From an uncultured Porphyromonadaceae bacterium (GTDB lineage Bacteria; Bacteroidota; Bacteroidia; Bacteroidales; Muribaculaceae): a stretch of 64,000 nt of DNA. Position numbers and translations under genes: made by a program. The stretch spans positions 1-64,000 of the forward strand of contig CANSRU010000009.1 of the NCBI GenBank assembly GCA_947649495.1, given 5' to 3'. Shown one piece after another: positions 43,623 through 52,662 of this stretch; position 1 is the stretch's first letter, and each line of letters opens with the position of its first letter. The notes below the pieces were generated by a model. It had not been told where the DNA came from and made no database searches. It saw only the letters and a program-made list of their open reading frames with translations.

Positions 43623-44645
43623 TCATTCAGGGGTGCTGAGATACCCGATAAGTCGGCGGAGCATTTCGCGGAGATTATGTTTCGGTTGCCAACCGAGGGC
43701 CATAAGCTTGTCGGAATTGAGATTGACTGTGGTTTCCGGGGCATATCCGGTGTCGTGTCCCGATTCTATTCTCACATTAATGTCAGGATTGAACTCATCG
43801 CGGTACAATTCTGCAAGCTCGCGTATGGTAAGATATGTACCCGGTGTGGCTACATTGTAGGCCTCGCCCGGATTGCCTTTCAACAGAATATATATCAGTG
43901 CGGCAACAGTGTCGGTGGTGTAGCAGTAGGGCTTGGCTGAGCGTCCGGCCGTGTGGAGCACAATGTCGCGGCTGTCTATCACGCTTCTGGCAAATTGCGC
44001 GAACACGCGGTTGTCCTCCCGGTCGATTCCGGCTCCGAAGGTTTGGGTGAGCCGAGCTGTCTTTACGGGCACGCAATACTCATTTGCATAGCAGAAAGCG
44101 AGATATTCGGCTGCTTGTTTCCCGAGTGGATAAGAGTTGCGGGGCGACTGCCGGTCGAAGTATCCCATCATCTCCTCGGTTATGGGTTTGTCATCGAAAA
44201 TCTGTCCGTAGTATTCAATTGACGATGCATAGACAATCTCTTTTACTTTTGTTCTCACCGAATAATCCAGAATGCTTTTTGTCGATTCTATGGCGAGAAG
44301 ATATGTCTCGGCCGGATGACTGCATATATATTGGCCGTTGGTGGGACTTGCACAGTGGATTATATAGTCGCATCCGATGGACGTGGAGTTGAAAAAATCA
44401 GTCAAATCGGTGGGGATTATTGTCACGGCATCCGTTTCCTCCTTGAACAGTTCGCGTGCTTTGGCCTCGTTTCTGACCGGTAGGATAAAACGGACTCCGA
44501 TAGCGAGGGCATTAACGCATTTTACAAAAGCCGAGCCGATCAAACCCGTGGCTCCGGTTACTATAATCTGTGAATTTCTCAGGTACTCGGTGAGTTCAGC
44601 CGGCAATGTGAATGTCCTGATGTCTTCCCGCAGTATATGGTGCAT
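43623..44645 (-). CDS. NAD-dependent epimerase/dehydratase
   Basis: A 340-residue extended short-chain dehydrogenase. The Rossmann motif is VTGATGLIGSAFV (about 31-43). The catalytic YxxxK is YPLGKQAAEY (about 172-181), with an upstream serine in YASSIEYYG. SDR enzymes of this kind modify nucleotide-linked sugars. Placed 12 bases after the cytidylyltransferase gene, it may act on a CDP- or UDP-linked precursor of the same group. The 77-base gap to licD holds nothing I recognise. Confidence 0.88.
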   Translation of the reverse strand: MHHILREDIRTFTLPAELTEYLRNSQIIVTGATGLIGSAFVKCVNALAIGVRFILPVRNEAKARELFKEETDAVTIIPTDLTDFFNSTSIGCDYIIHCASPTNGQYICSHPAETYLLAIESTKSILDYSVRTKVKEIVYASSIEYYGQIFDDKPITEEMMGYFDRQSPRNSYPLGKQAAEYLAFCYANEYCVPVKTARLTQTFGAGIDREDNRVFAQFARSVIDSRDIVLHTAGRSAKPYCYTTDTVAALIYILLKGNPGEAYNVATPGTYLTIRELAELYRDEFNPDINVRIESGHDTGYAPETTVNLNSDKLMALGWQPKHNLREMLRRLIGYLSTPE

Positions 44646-44657
44646 GTGTCGTTTTGA

Positions 44658-45377
44658 TTAATAACCGAAAATCTGTTGGTTTTCATGTACCTCCACCATG
44701 GCTCTGAAAATGAAGAAATCGGTGGGTGTCGTGATCTTTATATTCTCCATCGGTCCTATTATGGTGTGCATGGTGTAGCCGTGCTGGCTCATCATGGTGC
44801 AGCTGTCGATATAGTCGTTTCTGCCCGATTCCCTTACCTGCTCGTGAACCTTGAGGATATCGTTCAGCCTGAACGACTGGGGTGCTCTTGCTATCAGGGA
44901 GTCGGCCCTCGAAGGTATCTCCAGTGAGCCGTCGGTGTGTTTTACCACGAATGTTTCCGTTGCCGGCACGCACGTTATGCAGTTGCCGTAGCGGTTTACG
45001 GCATCGATATTGTCGGTGATGGTCTGGGCGGTGATAAGAGGGCGCACGCCGTCGTGTATAAGCACATTGCAATCCATGCCGTAGGTTTCACGGGTGGCCT
45101 TCAGGCCGTGGTATATACTTTCCTGTCCGGTGGTTCCGCCGGCCACAATCTTGCCTACTTTGTTTATTTCAAACTTTTTCAGCTGTTTCTCAAGATAGGG
45201 AATCCATTCTGAGAGGCATACGACAACTATGCCGTCAATCTCCTGATGGTTGTCGAACAGTTCGAGAGTATATATGATAACCGGCTTGCCGTTCAGTTCG
45301 AGAAACTGCTTCGGCTTTGACACTGTGCGCATTCTTGTGCCCGTTCCTCCGGCAAATATTACTGCAATGTTTTTCAT
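44658..45377 (-). CDS. IspD/TarI-family cytidylyltransferase
   Basis: A 239-residue nucleotidyltransferase. The N-terminal CTP-binding loop is VIFAGGTGTRMRTVSKPKQF (about 6-25). Further family parts are VLIHDGVRPLITAQTI and VPATETFVVKHTDGS, then RAPQSFRL. IspD makes CDP-methylerythritol and TarI makes CDP-ribitol. The FAGGTGTRM loop and the ATETF segment look more like TarI-type proteins. Being in a glycan operon beside an epimerase and LicD, rather than with ispF, also favours a CDP-polyol role. Assignment between the two is by inference. Confidence 0.8.
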   Translation of the reverse strand: MKNIAVIFAGGTGTRMRTVSKPKQFLELNGKPVIIYTLELFDNHQEIDGIVVVCLSEWIPYLEKQLKKFEINKVGKIVAGGTTGQESIYHGLKATRETYGMDCNVLIHDGVRPLITAQTITDNIDAVNRYGNCITCVPATETFVVKHTDGSLEIPSRADSLIARAPQSFRLNDILKVHEQVRESGRNDYIDSCTMMSQHGYTMHTIIGPMENIKITTPTDFFIFRAMVEVHENQQIFGY

Positions 45378-45428
45378 CGTGAAAATAGGTTGGATTTGTC
45401 GCCGGACACCGGCCTTGGTTGCTTTAGT

Positions 45429-46277
45429 TCAGACTTTGTTGCTGAATCGGTCGGGAATCCTGGCCACGAATTTCAGTCCGTAGGTGGTGGGTTTGTTGAT
45501 TGCGAAAACCGGGCGGCATATTGTCTGCATCCACCGCATGGCTTTTACCAATGGTTCCCACTTGCGGGCTTTTATGCGTGATATGCGCGCTATGGCGCGG
45601 CTGCGTTTGAGCTGATGTCGTGTCCAACCCTGGGCCACACGGCTTGCATCGGCCGAAATCTGGCGTAGATGTTCCAGGTCGACTCCTCCGAAATGGAAAA
45701 GAAACAGTCCTTCGGCTATATGGAAGTTCTTGCCCTTGACTCTGTGGCATCCGGCTCCCCATGTGAGAGGGCGTGTTATTACGGAGGGTTTGGTATAGCG
45801 GGAGTAGAGCCATCCGCGATGCCGTTGCTCCAGGAAGGGTCGGGAGAAGTCTATAGGACCTTCGGTGGCGAGATCCTGAAGCACATCGACACCAAGTCCG
45901 GAGTGACAAGGTTTGTCGGGCAGGCGGCTCAGGAATTCGGCAAGTTCCATGCCCATATCGGGATCCACAACCAGAAACTCGTCGGCGTCTGTGGCTATCA
46001 CCATGTCGGCTCCTTCTTTGAAGAGGCCTGCCGCTTTCTCGGAGATGAAACGTGAGCGTTGCCGTTCGGTGGACACTACATTGCCCTGCATCTTAGGTAC
46101 AACCTCGGTGTGGACACCTTCGCAGAATGCGGGAGGCACCTGGTCCTCACCGTCGAAAAAAACGTACAGATTGTCTTTTCCGAGACGTGCGCCGTAATAT
46201 TCCACCCATTTCTCAAGGAAACGGTCGTTGCGCACCATGGTTACGGCCTTTATGTTCTTGTTGCACATAGTGGACAT
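45429..46277 (-). CDS. Glycosyltransferase family 2-like protein (Glyco_tranf_2_4 type)
   Basis: A 282-residue protein. The start KNIKAVTMVRNDRFLEKWVE is typical of the group once called capsular or LPS glycosyltransferase 2_4. The acidic donor-binding motif is IATDADEFLVVDPDM. The segment KNFHIAEGLFLFHFGGVDLE (about 182-201) carries the histidines common to this group. The basic C terminus (RIKARKWEPLVKAM) may bind membrane. It is the first gene of the glycan operon. Its own promoter is not obvious. Confidence 0.75.
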   Translation of the reverse strand: MSTMCNKNIKAVTMVRNDRFLEKWVEYYGARLGKDNLYVFFDGEDQVPPAFCEGVHTEVVPKMQGNVVSTERQRSRFISEKAAGLFKEGADMVIATDADEFLVVDPDMGMELAEFLSRLPDKPCHSGLGVDVLQDLATEGPIDFSRPFLEQRHRGWLYSRYTKPSVITRPLTWGAGCHRVKGKNFHIAEGLFLFHFGGVDLEHLRQISADASRVAQGWTRHQLKRSRAIARISRIKARKWEPLVKAMRWMQTICRPVFAINKPTTYGLKFVARIPDRFSNKV

Positions 46278-46347
46278 ATTTATTTTACAAACTTAATCAA
46301 AAGTTGCGATATTCCAAAAGTGGCGTCTATAAATTTATGTATGCAAT

Positions 46348-46373
46348 ACCGGGCCGGCGACTGCCGGCCCGGT
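46348..46373 (-). terminator. Strong hairpin downstream of the three-paralogue operon
   Basis: ACCGGGCCGGC and GCCGGCCCGGT form a perfect 11-bp GC-rich stem with a GACT loop. It lies 27 bases past the stop of the last paralogue on the minus strand. No T tract follows on either strand, so termination would rely on the very stable stem or on other factors. Confidence 0.55.
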
Positions 46374-46400
46374 TGGTTGACATGGGTATGTGCGCTGTGC

Positions 46401-47204
46401 TTAGTAGTCTTTCTTTATGAGATCGAAGAAACCGCTTATTTCCTGTTGGTCGAGAGCCTGACGCACATTGTAGCGCTTGATCTGGTCCTCGTAGCCCTTC
46501 TTGGTGACCTTTATCTCAATCTGCACGTCGCGGGAGTTCTCGTAGGTGAGACCGAGTATGTTGAATGAGCGCGTCTCCTCGAAGGGTGTTGTCATAAGAT
46601 AAAGCTCGTTGGTGTTTTTCACCTCGGCGGGCACGCTTGATATGACGCGGTAGAAGATTCTCGCTCCGCGCGGGTCGGAGTCGAAGAACCAGCGTACCAC
46701 GGCACGTTCCATATCGGTCTGTCCCGCATGGTCGCGGCTCACGCGGTTGTAGTCGGCGGGTGTTTCTTCCACTTCCTCTACTTCTTCCACGAGCAGGGGT
46801 GGATGAACTTCCTGGGTCTTGGGTTTGGCGAATTTCGGAAGTTCGTACATGTCATTTTTGTATTTACTTATTTTCCCTGTTGCGAGATCGACGAAAAATC
46901 CTATCGGGACGAATATGTTGAGTGCGGAAATGCCGTTGAATCCGTTACGGAGGTCGAAGTCGGCGCGTTGGCCGTCAAGGCTCACGGCGGTCAGCGATTT
47001 GTGTCCGAGCTTCTTGCGTACGCTGATTGTGCCGGTGCCGTCGTAGCCCACATCGCCCACTTGCTTTTTCTTGTCGTAGACCTGTGTGCCCGGTTCGCCC
47101 TTAACGTACAGGGTCTGATGCGATTTGGTGAAGATTGTTCCGCACGACGACAATATGATGAGTGCCGAAGCGAGTGCGGAGAGTGTTATGTTTTTCTTAT
47201 TCAT
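46401..47204 (-). CDS. Lipoprotein paralogue A with conserved C-terminal domain
   Basis: A 267-residue predicted lipoprotein; the signal peptide ends in a lipobox (ILSSCGTIF, Cys 21). The N-terminal half is diverged: a PEGA-like piece (LYVKGEPGTQVYDKKKQVGD), then a hydrophobic segment (LNIFVPIGFFVDLATG). An acidic linker of Glu and Val follows (VEEVEEVEETP). The C-terminal domain (about 160-265) is nearly identical to those of the two upstream paralogues: VRWFFDSDPRGARIFYRV, TTPFEETRSFNILGL and GYEDQIKRYNVRQALDQQEI. It is third of three tandem copies. Function unknown; the C-terminal domain has the look of a PEGA-type beta domain. Confidence 0.78.
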   Translation of the reverse strand: MNKKNITLSALASALIILSSCGTIFTKSHQTLYVKGEPGTQVYDKKKQVGDVGYDGTGTISVRKKLGHKSLTAVSLDGQRADFDLRNGFNGISALNIFVPIGFFVDLATGKISKYKNDMYELPKFAKPKTQEVHPPLLVEEVEEVEETPADYNRVSRDHAGQTDMERAVVRWFFDSDPRGARIFYRVISSVPAEVKNTNELYLMTTPFEETRSFNILGLTYENSRDVQIEIKVTKKGYEDQIKRYNVRQALDQQEISGFFDLIKKDY

Positions 47205-47227
47205 TGTTTTTCTGATGTTGAGTTGTG

Positions 47228-48007
47228 TTATTCCTGTTTTACTAAATCGAAGAATCCGCTTATCTCCTGCTGGTCAATGGCCTGACGGACGTTGTAGCGC
47301 TTGATCTGATCCTCATAGCCTTTCTTCTTGACTTTGATTTCAATCTGCACGTCGCGGGAGTTCTCGTAGGTGAGGCCGAGTATGTTGAATGAGCGTGTCT
47401 CCTCGAAAGGAGTAGTCATCAGGTAGGTCTCGTTGGTGTTCTTCACCTCAGCGGGCACGCTTGATATGACGCGGTAGAATATTCGGGCACCGCGCGGGTC
47501 GGAGTCGAAATACCAGCGTATCACCGTGCGTTCGAGGGCCGACTGCCCGGCTTTGTCGCGGCTCACGCGTACTTGCGATTCACCTTCGGGTATGGTGGGA
47601 TCCTTGCGGCGTGCCTCGGCATCGTGGCTGTCGTAGTCATTTTTTACCCGGCTGAGTGACACGTGGAGATTGCCGGGATAGTGGTATTCGGAGCGTTTGT
47701 CGTTGAATACCGGCTTAAGCGACGCACGTTTTGTGAGATAGCCGTCTTTGGAGAACTGGAGGTAGACCGTGCCTGATTTCTCCACCAGATCGGCAGCCTT
47801 GCTGTTCATGTTGGACATGGCGGTGACCGGTATGTCGCATGGGGTATAGCCCATCGGAGTGTTGCCGTGCATTACCATCACATCCGATGGTTCTGACGTG
47901 ACATGGACGTACTCTATGTTTTGCTTGGGTATCTTCATCACTGAGCATGACCCGATAAGCATCGCGGCCACTGTGGCTGCCGATACGCGTAAAATGAGTT
48001 TTATCAT
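47228..48007 (-). CDS. Lipoprotein paralogue B with PEGA-like and conserved C-terminal domains
   Basis: A 259-residue predicted lipoprotein with lipobox MLIGSCSVM (Cys 21). The N-terminal half is PEGA-like (VTSEPSDVMVMHGNTPMGYT, TPCDIPV) with a later GYLTKRASLKPVF repeat end. A polar linker (about 130-160) leads to the conserved domain: VIRWYFDSDPRGARIFYRV and the GYEDQIKRYNVRQAIDQQEI ending. At the nucleotide level the last 300 or so bases match paralogues A and C far better than the first halves do. It is the middle copy, with gaps of 23 and 6 bases. Confidence 0.78.
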   Translation of the reverse strand: MIKLILRVSAATVAAMLIGSCSVMKIPKQNIEYVHVTSEPSDVMVMHGNTPMGYTPCDIPVTAMSNMNSKAADLVEKSGTVYLQFSKDGYLTKRASLKPVFNDKRSEYHYPGNLHVSLSRVKNDYDSHDAEARRKDPTIPEGESQVRVSRDKAGQSALERTVIRWYFDSDPRGARIFYRVISSVPAEVKNTNETYLMTTPFEETRSFNILGLTYENSRDVQIEIKVKKKGYEDQIKRYNVRQAIDQQEISGFFDLVKQE

Positions 48008-48013
48008 GGCTTA

Positions 48014-48829
48014 TTACTCCTCGTCTTTCTTAATAAGGTCAAAAAATCCGCTTATCTCCTGTTGGTCAATGGCCTGACGGACGTTATAACGTTTGATCTG
48101 GTCCTCATAGCCCTTCTTGGAAACCTTTATCTCAATCTGCACGTCGCGCGAGTTCTGATAGGTGAGACCGAGTATGTTGAACGAGCGAGTCTCCTCGAAA
48201 GGAGTAGTCATCAGGTAAGTCTCGTTGGTGTTTTTCACTTCGGCGGGCACGCTTGATATGACGCGGTAGAATATGCGGGCACCGCGCGGGTCGGAGTCGA
48301 AGTACCAGCGTATGATGGTGCGCTCGAGGTCTGATTGGCCCGCTTTGTCGCGGCTTACACGGTTATTGGCCTCACCTTTTGGTATGGATGGGTCCTTTTC
48401 GCGTGCACGGCGGTCAGCGGCAGCCTCTTTTCTGGCGGCCATGGTGGCTGCTGTAGGTTCGAGCTCCACGTGCGATGAGGCCGGGAAGCAGTAGGCGGTG
48501 TTTTTCGAGGTGAGGATTGCGCGGAGTGTCAGGCTGCGCGATTCATAGCCCTTTTTGGATATTACAAAATTGCGGGTGGCGTTGGCTGCGATTTCAAACG
48601 ATTTTTTCTTGTTGAGGTCAACCATCACCGGTACATTGACACGGCATGGAGTCACACCTACCACGCGTCCGTCTTCCATCACTGTGGCTCCGGCGGGCTG
48701 TGAGGTGATTTCGATGGACTGGAATTGTTGTCTTGGTGTTTTGGCGGTGGCTTTTTGTGTGAGAGCAGTCGAAGTCATTAGCGCCACCACCGTGAGGATG
48801 AGTGTCCTACGTGAAAGCAAATTACTCAT
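48014..48829 (-). CDS. Secreted paralogue C with PEGA-like and conserved C-terminal domains
   Basis: A 271-residue secreted protein. The frame opens 26 codons earlier, but ATG 48829 gives a clean signal peptide (MSNLLSRRTLILTVVALMTS, cleavage near ATA). There is no lipobox cysteine, unlike A and B. The PEGA-like domain is clear (IEITSQPAGATVMEDGRVVG, then VTPCRVNV). The conserved C-terminal domain (about 165-269) has TIIRWYFDSDPRGARIFYRV and TPFEETRSFNILGLTYQN. It is the first gene of the three-gene operon. Confidence 0.78.
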   Translation of the reverse strand: MSNLLSRRTLILTVVALMTSTALTQKATAKTPRQQFQSIEITSQPAGATVMEDGRVVGVTPCRVNVPVMVDLNKKKSFEIAANATRNFVISKKGYESRSLTLRAILTSKNTAYCFPASSHVELEPTAATMAARKEAAADRRAREKDPSIPKGEANNRVSRDKAGQSDLERTIIRWYFDSDPRGARIFYRVISSVPAEVKNTNETYLMTTPFEETRSFNILGLTYQNSRDVQIEIKVSKKGYEDQIKRYNVRQAIDQQEISGFFDLIKKDEE

Positions 48830-49224
48830 GATTAATGTTTTGGTGTTTCTTGCCGGCTTGTCCCTGACCGGAGTGATAATTAAAATGAATGGTTCTGACA
48901 GGGACATAAAAAACGTGGGACAAAACTGTTATTTGTATCTTGAGGTCTTCGACTACCTTGTACAACAAATAGAGTAAAGCCCACGATTAATCGTGAGTGT
49001 TTACGCTTTCTCTTGTTGTACGGTGAAATTGTCGAAGTTTCAAGATACAAGATAAAGCTAACGCTTTTTATGTGGAGTGCAAACCTGATTGTGGATTTTG
49101 TCCTCAGGCAGGGCTGCACCTGGATGTTTTGATGCTGATTATATGTGCATAGGCATAGGGGGTTATGTTCTTATGTCTGCAAAAATAGTAAAAATATTTA
49201 TAAAACGTTATAGCGGATAGCGCT
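48830..49224. other. Intergenic region with a long inverted repeat
   Basis: About 395 bases between folK and the first paralogue. It holds the inverted repeat listed next and a small hairpin AAAGC-TAAC-GCTTT followed by TT (49054-49069). I recognise no gene; the open frame antisense to it has no motif. Confidence 0.6.
48933..49050. repeat. Long imperfect inverted repeat (about 118 bp)
   Basis: The arms match in blocks: TTGTATCTTGA with TCAAGATACAA at the ends, TTCGAC with GTCGAA, GTACAACAA with TTGTTGTAC, and GTAAAGC/GAGAAAGC-type pieces inside. The centre is a perfect 14-bp palindrome CACGATTAATCGTG (48982-48995). It could form a long cruciform or RNA hairpin. Its reading as a mobile remnant or regulatory RNA is open. 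Confidence 0.8.
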
Positions 49225-49701
49225 TTAGTCGTTTTTTAAGACTTCGAGCATTCCGGCGGCTGTCAGGTTGGTGAGCGGATGTACCCATTCGGGCGACAGA
49301 ATAGCGATGGGGCGGAGCACAAACGGACGCAGGTACATGCGTGGATGAGGAAGCGTGAGATTATTGTTGTCTACCACTTCCCGCCCTAAGGCTATCAGGT
49401 CTATGTCTATGGCCCGGTCTGCGTATGTCCCGTCGGCGTTGCGGTGAGGGGTGGAGTCAATGCTGTGTTGTATGTCCTGAAGTATGGCGTGCAGCTTTTC
49501 GGGAGCCATATCGCCCACCTCGCATGCTATGCCGAGGTTCAGGAACATATTGCCGCTTTCGTATCCCCATGGGGCTGTTTCCTCAACGGGAGCCCTCCGC
49601 GCCGATGTGTTGAGGGCCGATTCAATGGCAGCGACCGCCCGCTCTATGAGAGCGTGGCGGTCGCCGATGTTTGAACCTATGTTGATATGAGCTTCGGCCA
49701 T
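49225..49701 (-). CDS. folK: 2-amino-4-hydroxy-6-hydroxymethyldihydropteridine pyrophosphokinase
   Basis: A 158-residue folate-pathway enzyme that transfers pyrophosphate from ATP to the pterin alcohol. Family markers are the start AHINIGSNIGDRHALIERAV, the NMFLNLGIACEV strand with ETAPWGYESGN before it, and the metal-binding AIDIDLIALG (about 116-125) with the downstream LPHPRMYLRPFVLRP. Length is normal. It lies 16 bases after infB on the same strand and is the last gene of that operon. Confidence 0.95.
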   Translation of the reverse strand: MAEAHINIGSNIGDRHALIERAVAAIESALNTSARRAPVEETAPWGYESGNMFLNLGIACEVGDMAPEKLHAILQDIQHSIDSTPHRNADGTYADRAIDIDLIALGREVVDNNNLTLPHPRMYLRPFVLRPIAILSPEWVHPLTNLTAAGMLEVLKND

Positions 49702-49717
49702 GGTGATGGCTTGGGCT

Positions 49718-52600
49718 TTACAGGGTCTTCTTTACAGCTACTTCTTCGAAGCATTCCACTATATCGCCTTCGTGGATGTCGTTGTAGCCACTGATATTCA
49801 GGCCGCATTCGTAGCCCGAAACCACTTCTTTCACGTCGTCCTTGAAGCGCTTGAGCGAGCCGAGGTCGCCGGTGTAACGCACTATGCCGTCGCGTATCAG
49901 GCGCACTTTGCAGGCTCTCTTTATGCGGCCTTCGCGCACGAGACATCCGGCAACGGTGCCCACTTTGGATATGCGGTAGGTCTGGAGCACTTCGGCGGTA
50001 CCGATAATCTCCTCTTTCATCTCGGGGGCGAGCATGCCTTCCATAGCGTCCTTCACCTCTTCGATGGCCTGGTATATAACCGAGTAGAGACGAATCTCCA
50101 CACCATCGCGTTCGGCTGCACGGCGTGCGGCCTGCGACGGACGTACCTGGAAGCCGATTATGATGGCGTCGGATGCGGCGGCGAGTGTCACGTCGCTTTC
50201 CGAAATCTCGCCTACGGCCTTATGAAGCACGTTGACCTGAATTTCTTCGGTCGAAAGTTTGATGAGCGAATCGGAGAGAGCCTCGATTGAGCCGTCAACG
50301 TCACCTTTCACAATCACGTTGAGCTCCTGGAAGTTACCGATGGCACGGCGTCGGCCGATATCCTCGAGTGTGAGAATCTTCTTGGTGCGCAGTCCGAGTT
50401 CGCGTTGGAGCTGTTCGCGCTTGGTGGCTATCTCGCGGGCTTCGTGTTCCGATTCCATCACATTGAATGTGTCGCCTGCTGTCGGAGCGCCGTTGAGGCC
50501 GAGAATAAGTGCCGGTTCGGCGGGGCCGGCCGACTGTATGCGCTGGTTACGTTCGTTGAACATCGCCTTCACCTTACCGTAGTGTGTACCTGCGAGTATG
50601 GTGTCGCCCACACGGAGTGTTCCGTTCTGCACAAGCACGGTGGCCACATAGCCACGGCCTTTGTCGAGCGACGATTCGATGATTGAACCTGTGGCCGAGC
50701 GGTTGGGGTTGGCCTTCAGCTCGAGAAGTTCGGCTTCGAGAAGCACCTTTTCCATGAGCTCTTCCACGCCTATACCCTTTTTGGCCGAGATGTCCTGCGA
50801 CTGGTATTTGCCGCCCCATTCCTCCACGAGGTAGTTCATTCCGGCAAGTTCCTCCTTGATTTTGTCGGGGTTGGCGGCCGGTTTGTCTATCTTGTTGATG
50901 GCAAATACGATGGGTACGCCTGCTGCCGAGGCATGGTTGATGGCCTCAACGGTCTGAGGCATCACGTCGTCGTCGGCGGCCACAATTATTATACAGAGGT
51001 CGGTTACCTTAGCTCCGCGGGCACGCATGGCGGTAAACGCTTCGTGACCGGGGGTGTCGAGGAATGTTATGTGGCGTCCGTCGGCAAGTTTCACATTGTA
51101 TGCACCGATGTGCTGTGTTATGCCACCGGCCTCACCGGCAATCACGTTGGCGTTACGTATATAGTCGAGCAGCGATGTCTTACCGTGGTCCACGTGACCC
51201 ATCACGGTTACGATTGGCGGGCGTTCGGTGAGGTCTTCTTCAGAATCCTCCTCCTGGGCTATCGCCTCTACCACTTCGGCTGACACATATTCGGTGCGGA
51301 ATCCGAATTCCTCGGCCACTATATTTATGGTCTCGGCGTCGAGACGCTGGTTGATCGATACCATCACGCCGATGCTCATGCATGTGCCTATCACATTGTT
51401 GATAGGTACGTTCATCATCGATGCAAGGTCGTTGGCCGTAACAAATTCGGTGAGTTTCAGCACCTTGCTCTCAGCCATTTCCATCTCCTGGGCTTCGCGT
51501 TCACGGTTGGCCACGGCCTCGCGTTTCTCCTTACGCCATTTTGCGCCCTTCTTCTGGCCCTTGTCCTTGCTTGTAAGCCTTGCAAGAGTCTCTTTCACCT
51601 GCTTCTGTACATCCTCGTCGCTCACCTCATTGTGAATCGGACGACGGTTGCGGTCCTTGGGTGAGTTGCCATGTTGCTGGCGCTGTTGGTTCTGGTTCTG
51701 TCCGGGAGTTTTCTCGATGTCGATTTTCTCCTTGCCTCCGATGCGCTTGCGTTTCTTGCGGTCGCCTTGTCCGGCGGCGTTCTGCTGTCCGGGTTGTGCG
51801 GCACGGTCTTTTGCTATGCGCTCGTTGCGGCGTTCCTCTTTTGTTTTCTTTTTGGGACGGGTCGACTGATTGAGTACGGAAAGGTCTATTTTACCCACAA
51901 CGTTTATATTCAGGCCGCCTGTGACGGTGGTCGGTATGAAGTTGTCGTTCTCAGACTTTTTGTCGTTATCCTCTTTTTTCTCCTCTTTAGCGGGAGTCTC
52001 TTTTGCCACCACGGGTTTTTCAGCTGGTTTTGCCGGAGCCTGCATGGGCTTGTCGGTTGCGGGGGTCTTGGTCACTATTGGCTTTTCTATTGTTTTTTCA
52101 ACTTTTGTCTGCTGCTGCGGTGCTGCCGCCTCAGGTTTAGGCGCGGCGGGCTGCTCCACCACCGGCTGCGGTGCGGGTTGCGGTGCAGGGGCTACCACAG
52201 TTTCAGGTTCCGCTTTCTGTTCCACTGTCGGAGCCGGAACCTCCACTTTGGCGGGAGTTTCCTTCACCTCAGCGGTCTTGTTGGCTTCAAGGTCTATTTT
52301 CCCAATCACTTTGGGTCCCGGAGCGGGACGTGTCTCTATTTTTATCTCCTCAGGTTCGGGAGCGGCTTTTGCCTTCTCCTTATCCTTGTCGCGGACGCGG
52401 TCGGAGGCGATGCGGTCCGATTGGCTCTTCAGATAGCGGTCGGGCTCATATTCTTTGACCAGAAGGTCGTAGGCATTTTCGTCGATGCGTGTGTTGGGGT
52501 TGTCGTCGACGGTGATGCCCTTTTTTTGCAAAAATTCCACCACCGTGGCTATAGACACGTTGAAGTCTTTTGCTGCTTTGCTGATTTTCGTTCTCGCCAT
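49718..52600 (-). CDS. infB: Translation initiation factor IF-2
   Basis: A 960-residue GTPase that brings initiator tRNA to the 30S subunit and promotes subunit joining. The N-terminal IF2_N motif is [21 protein letters not shown] long linker of about 280 residues, rich in Pro, Ala, Glu and Lys, follows, with basic low-complexity parts. A second IF2_N-like part ([20 protein letters not shown]) precedes the GTPase domain at about 455-620: [28 protein letters not shown] and NKIDKP. The C-terminal beta domains end in [15 protein letters not shown]. It is co-transcribed with nusA and rimP. Confidence 0.97.
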   Translation of the reverse strand: MARTKISKAAKDFNVSIATVVEFLQKKGITVDDNPNTRIDENAYDLLVKEYEPDRYLKSQSDRIASDRVRDKDKEKAKAAPEPEEIKIETRPAPGPKVIGKIDLEANKTAEVKETPAKVEVPAPTVEQKAEPETVVAPAPQPAPQPVVEQPAAPKPEAAAPQQQTKVEKTIEKPIVTKTPATDKPMQAPAKPAEKPVVAKETPAKEEKKEDNDKKSENDNFIPTTVTGGLNINVVGKIDLSVLNQSTRPKKKTKEERRNERIAKDRAAQPGQQNAAGQGDRKKRKRIGGKEKIDIEKTPGQNQNQQRQQHGNSPKDRNRRPIHNEVSDEDVQKQVKETLARLTSKDKGQKKGAKWRKEKREAVANREREAQEMEMAESKVLKLTEFVTANDLASMMNVPINNVIGTCMSIGVMVSINQRLDAETINIVAEEFGFRTEYVSAEVVEAIAQEEDSEEDLTERPPIVTVMGHVDHGKTSLLDYIRNANVIAGEAGGITQHIGAYNVKLADGRHITFLDTPGHEAFTAMRARGAKVTDLCIIIVAADDDVMPQTVEAINHASAAGVPIVFAINKIDKPAANPDKIKEELAGMNYLVEEWGGKYQSQDISAKKGIGVEELMEKVLLEAELLELKANPNRSATGSIIESSLDKGRGYVATVLVQNGTLRVGDTILAGTHYGKVKAMFNERNQRIQSAGPAEPALILGLNGAPTAGDTFNVMESEHEAREIATKREQLQRELGLRTKKILTLEDIGRRRAIGNFQELNVIVKGDVDGSIEALSDSLIKLSTEEIQVNVLHKAVGEISESDVTLAAASDAIIIGFQVRPSQAARRAAERDGVEIRLYSVIYQAIEEVKDAMEGMLAPEMKEEIIGTAEVLQTYRISKVGTVAGCLVREGRIKRACKVRLIRDGIVRYTGDLGSLKRFKDDVKEVVSGYECGLNISGYNDIHEGDIVECFEEVAVKKTL

Positions 52601-52662
52601 ATTGTGTTATGTGATTATTCTATTGTTTGTGAGGTGAGGAGAGGGAGTGTGCATGGCCGGAA

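Noticed and set aside
44658-45377. Naming the cytidylyltransferase IspD outright
   Set aside because: IspD is possible, but gene context and the nucleotide-binding loop favour a TarI-type enzyme; the sequence alone does not decide.
48507-48977. 140-codon plus-strand frame reaching into the long inverted repeat
   Set aside because: Antisense to the third paralogue and without motif or promoter.
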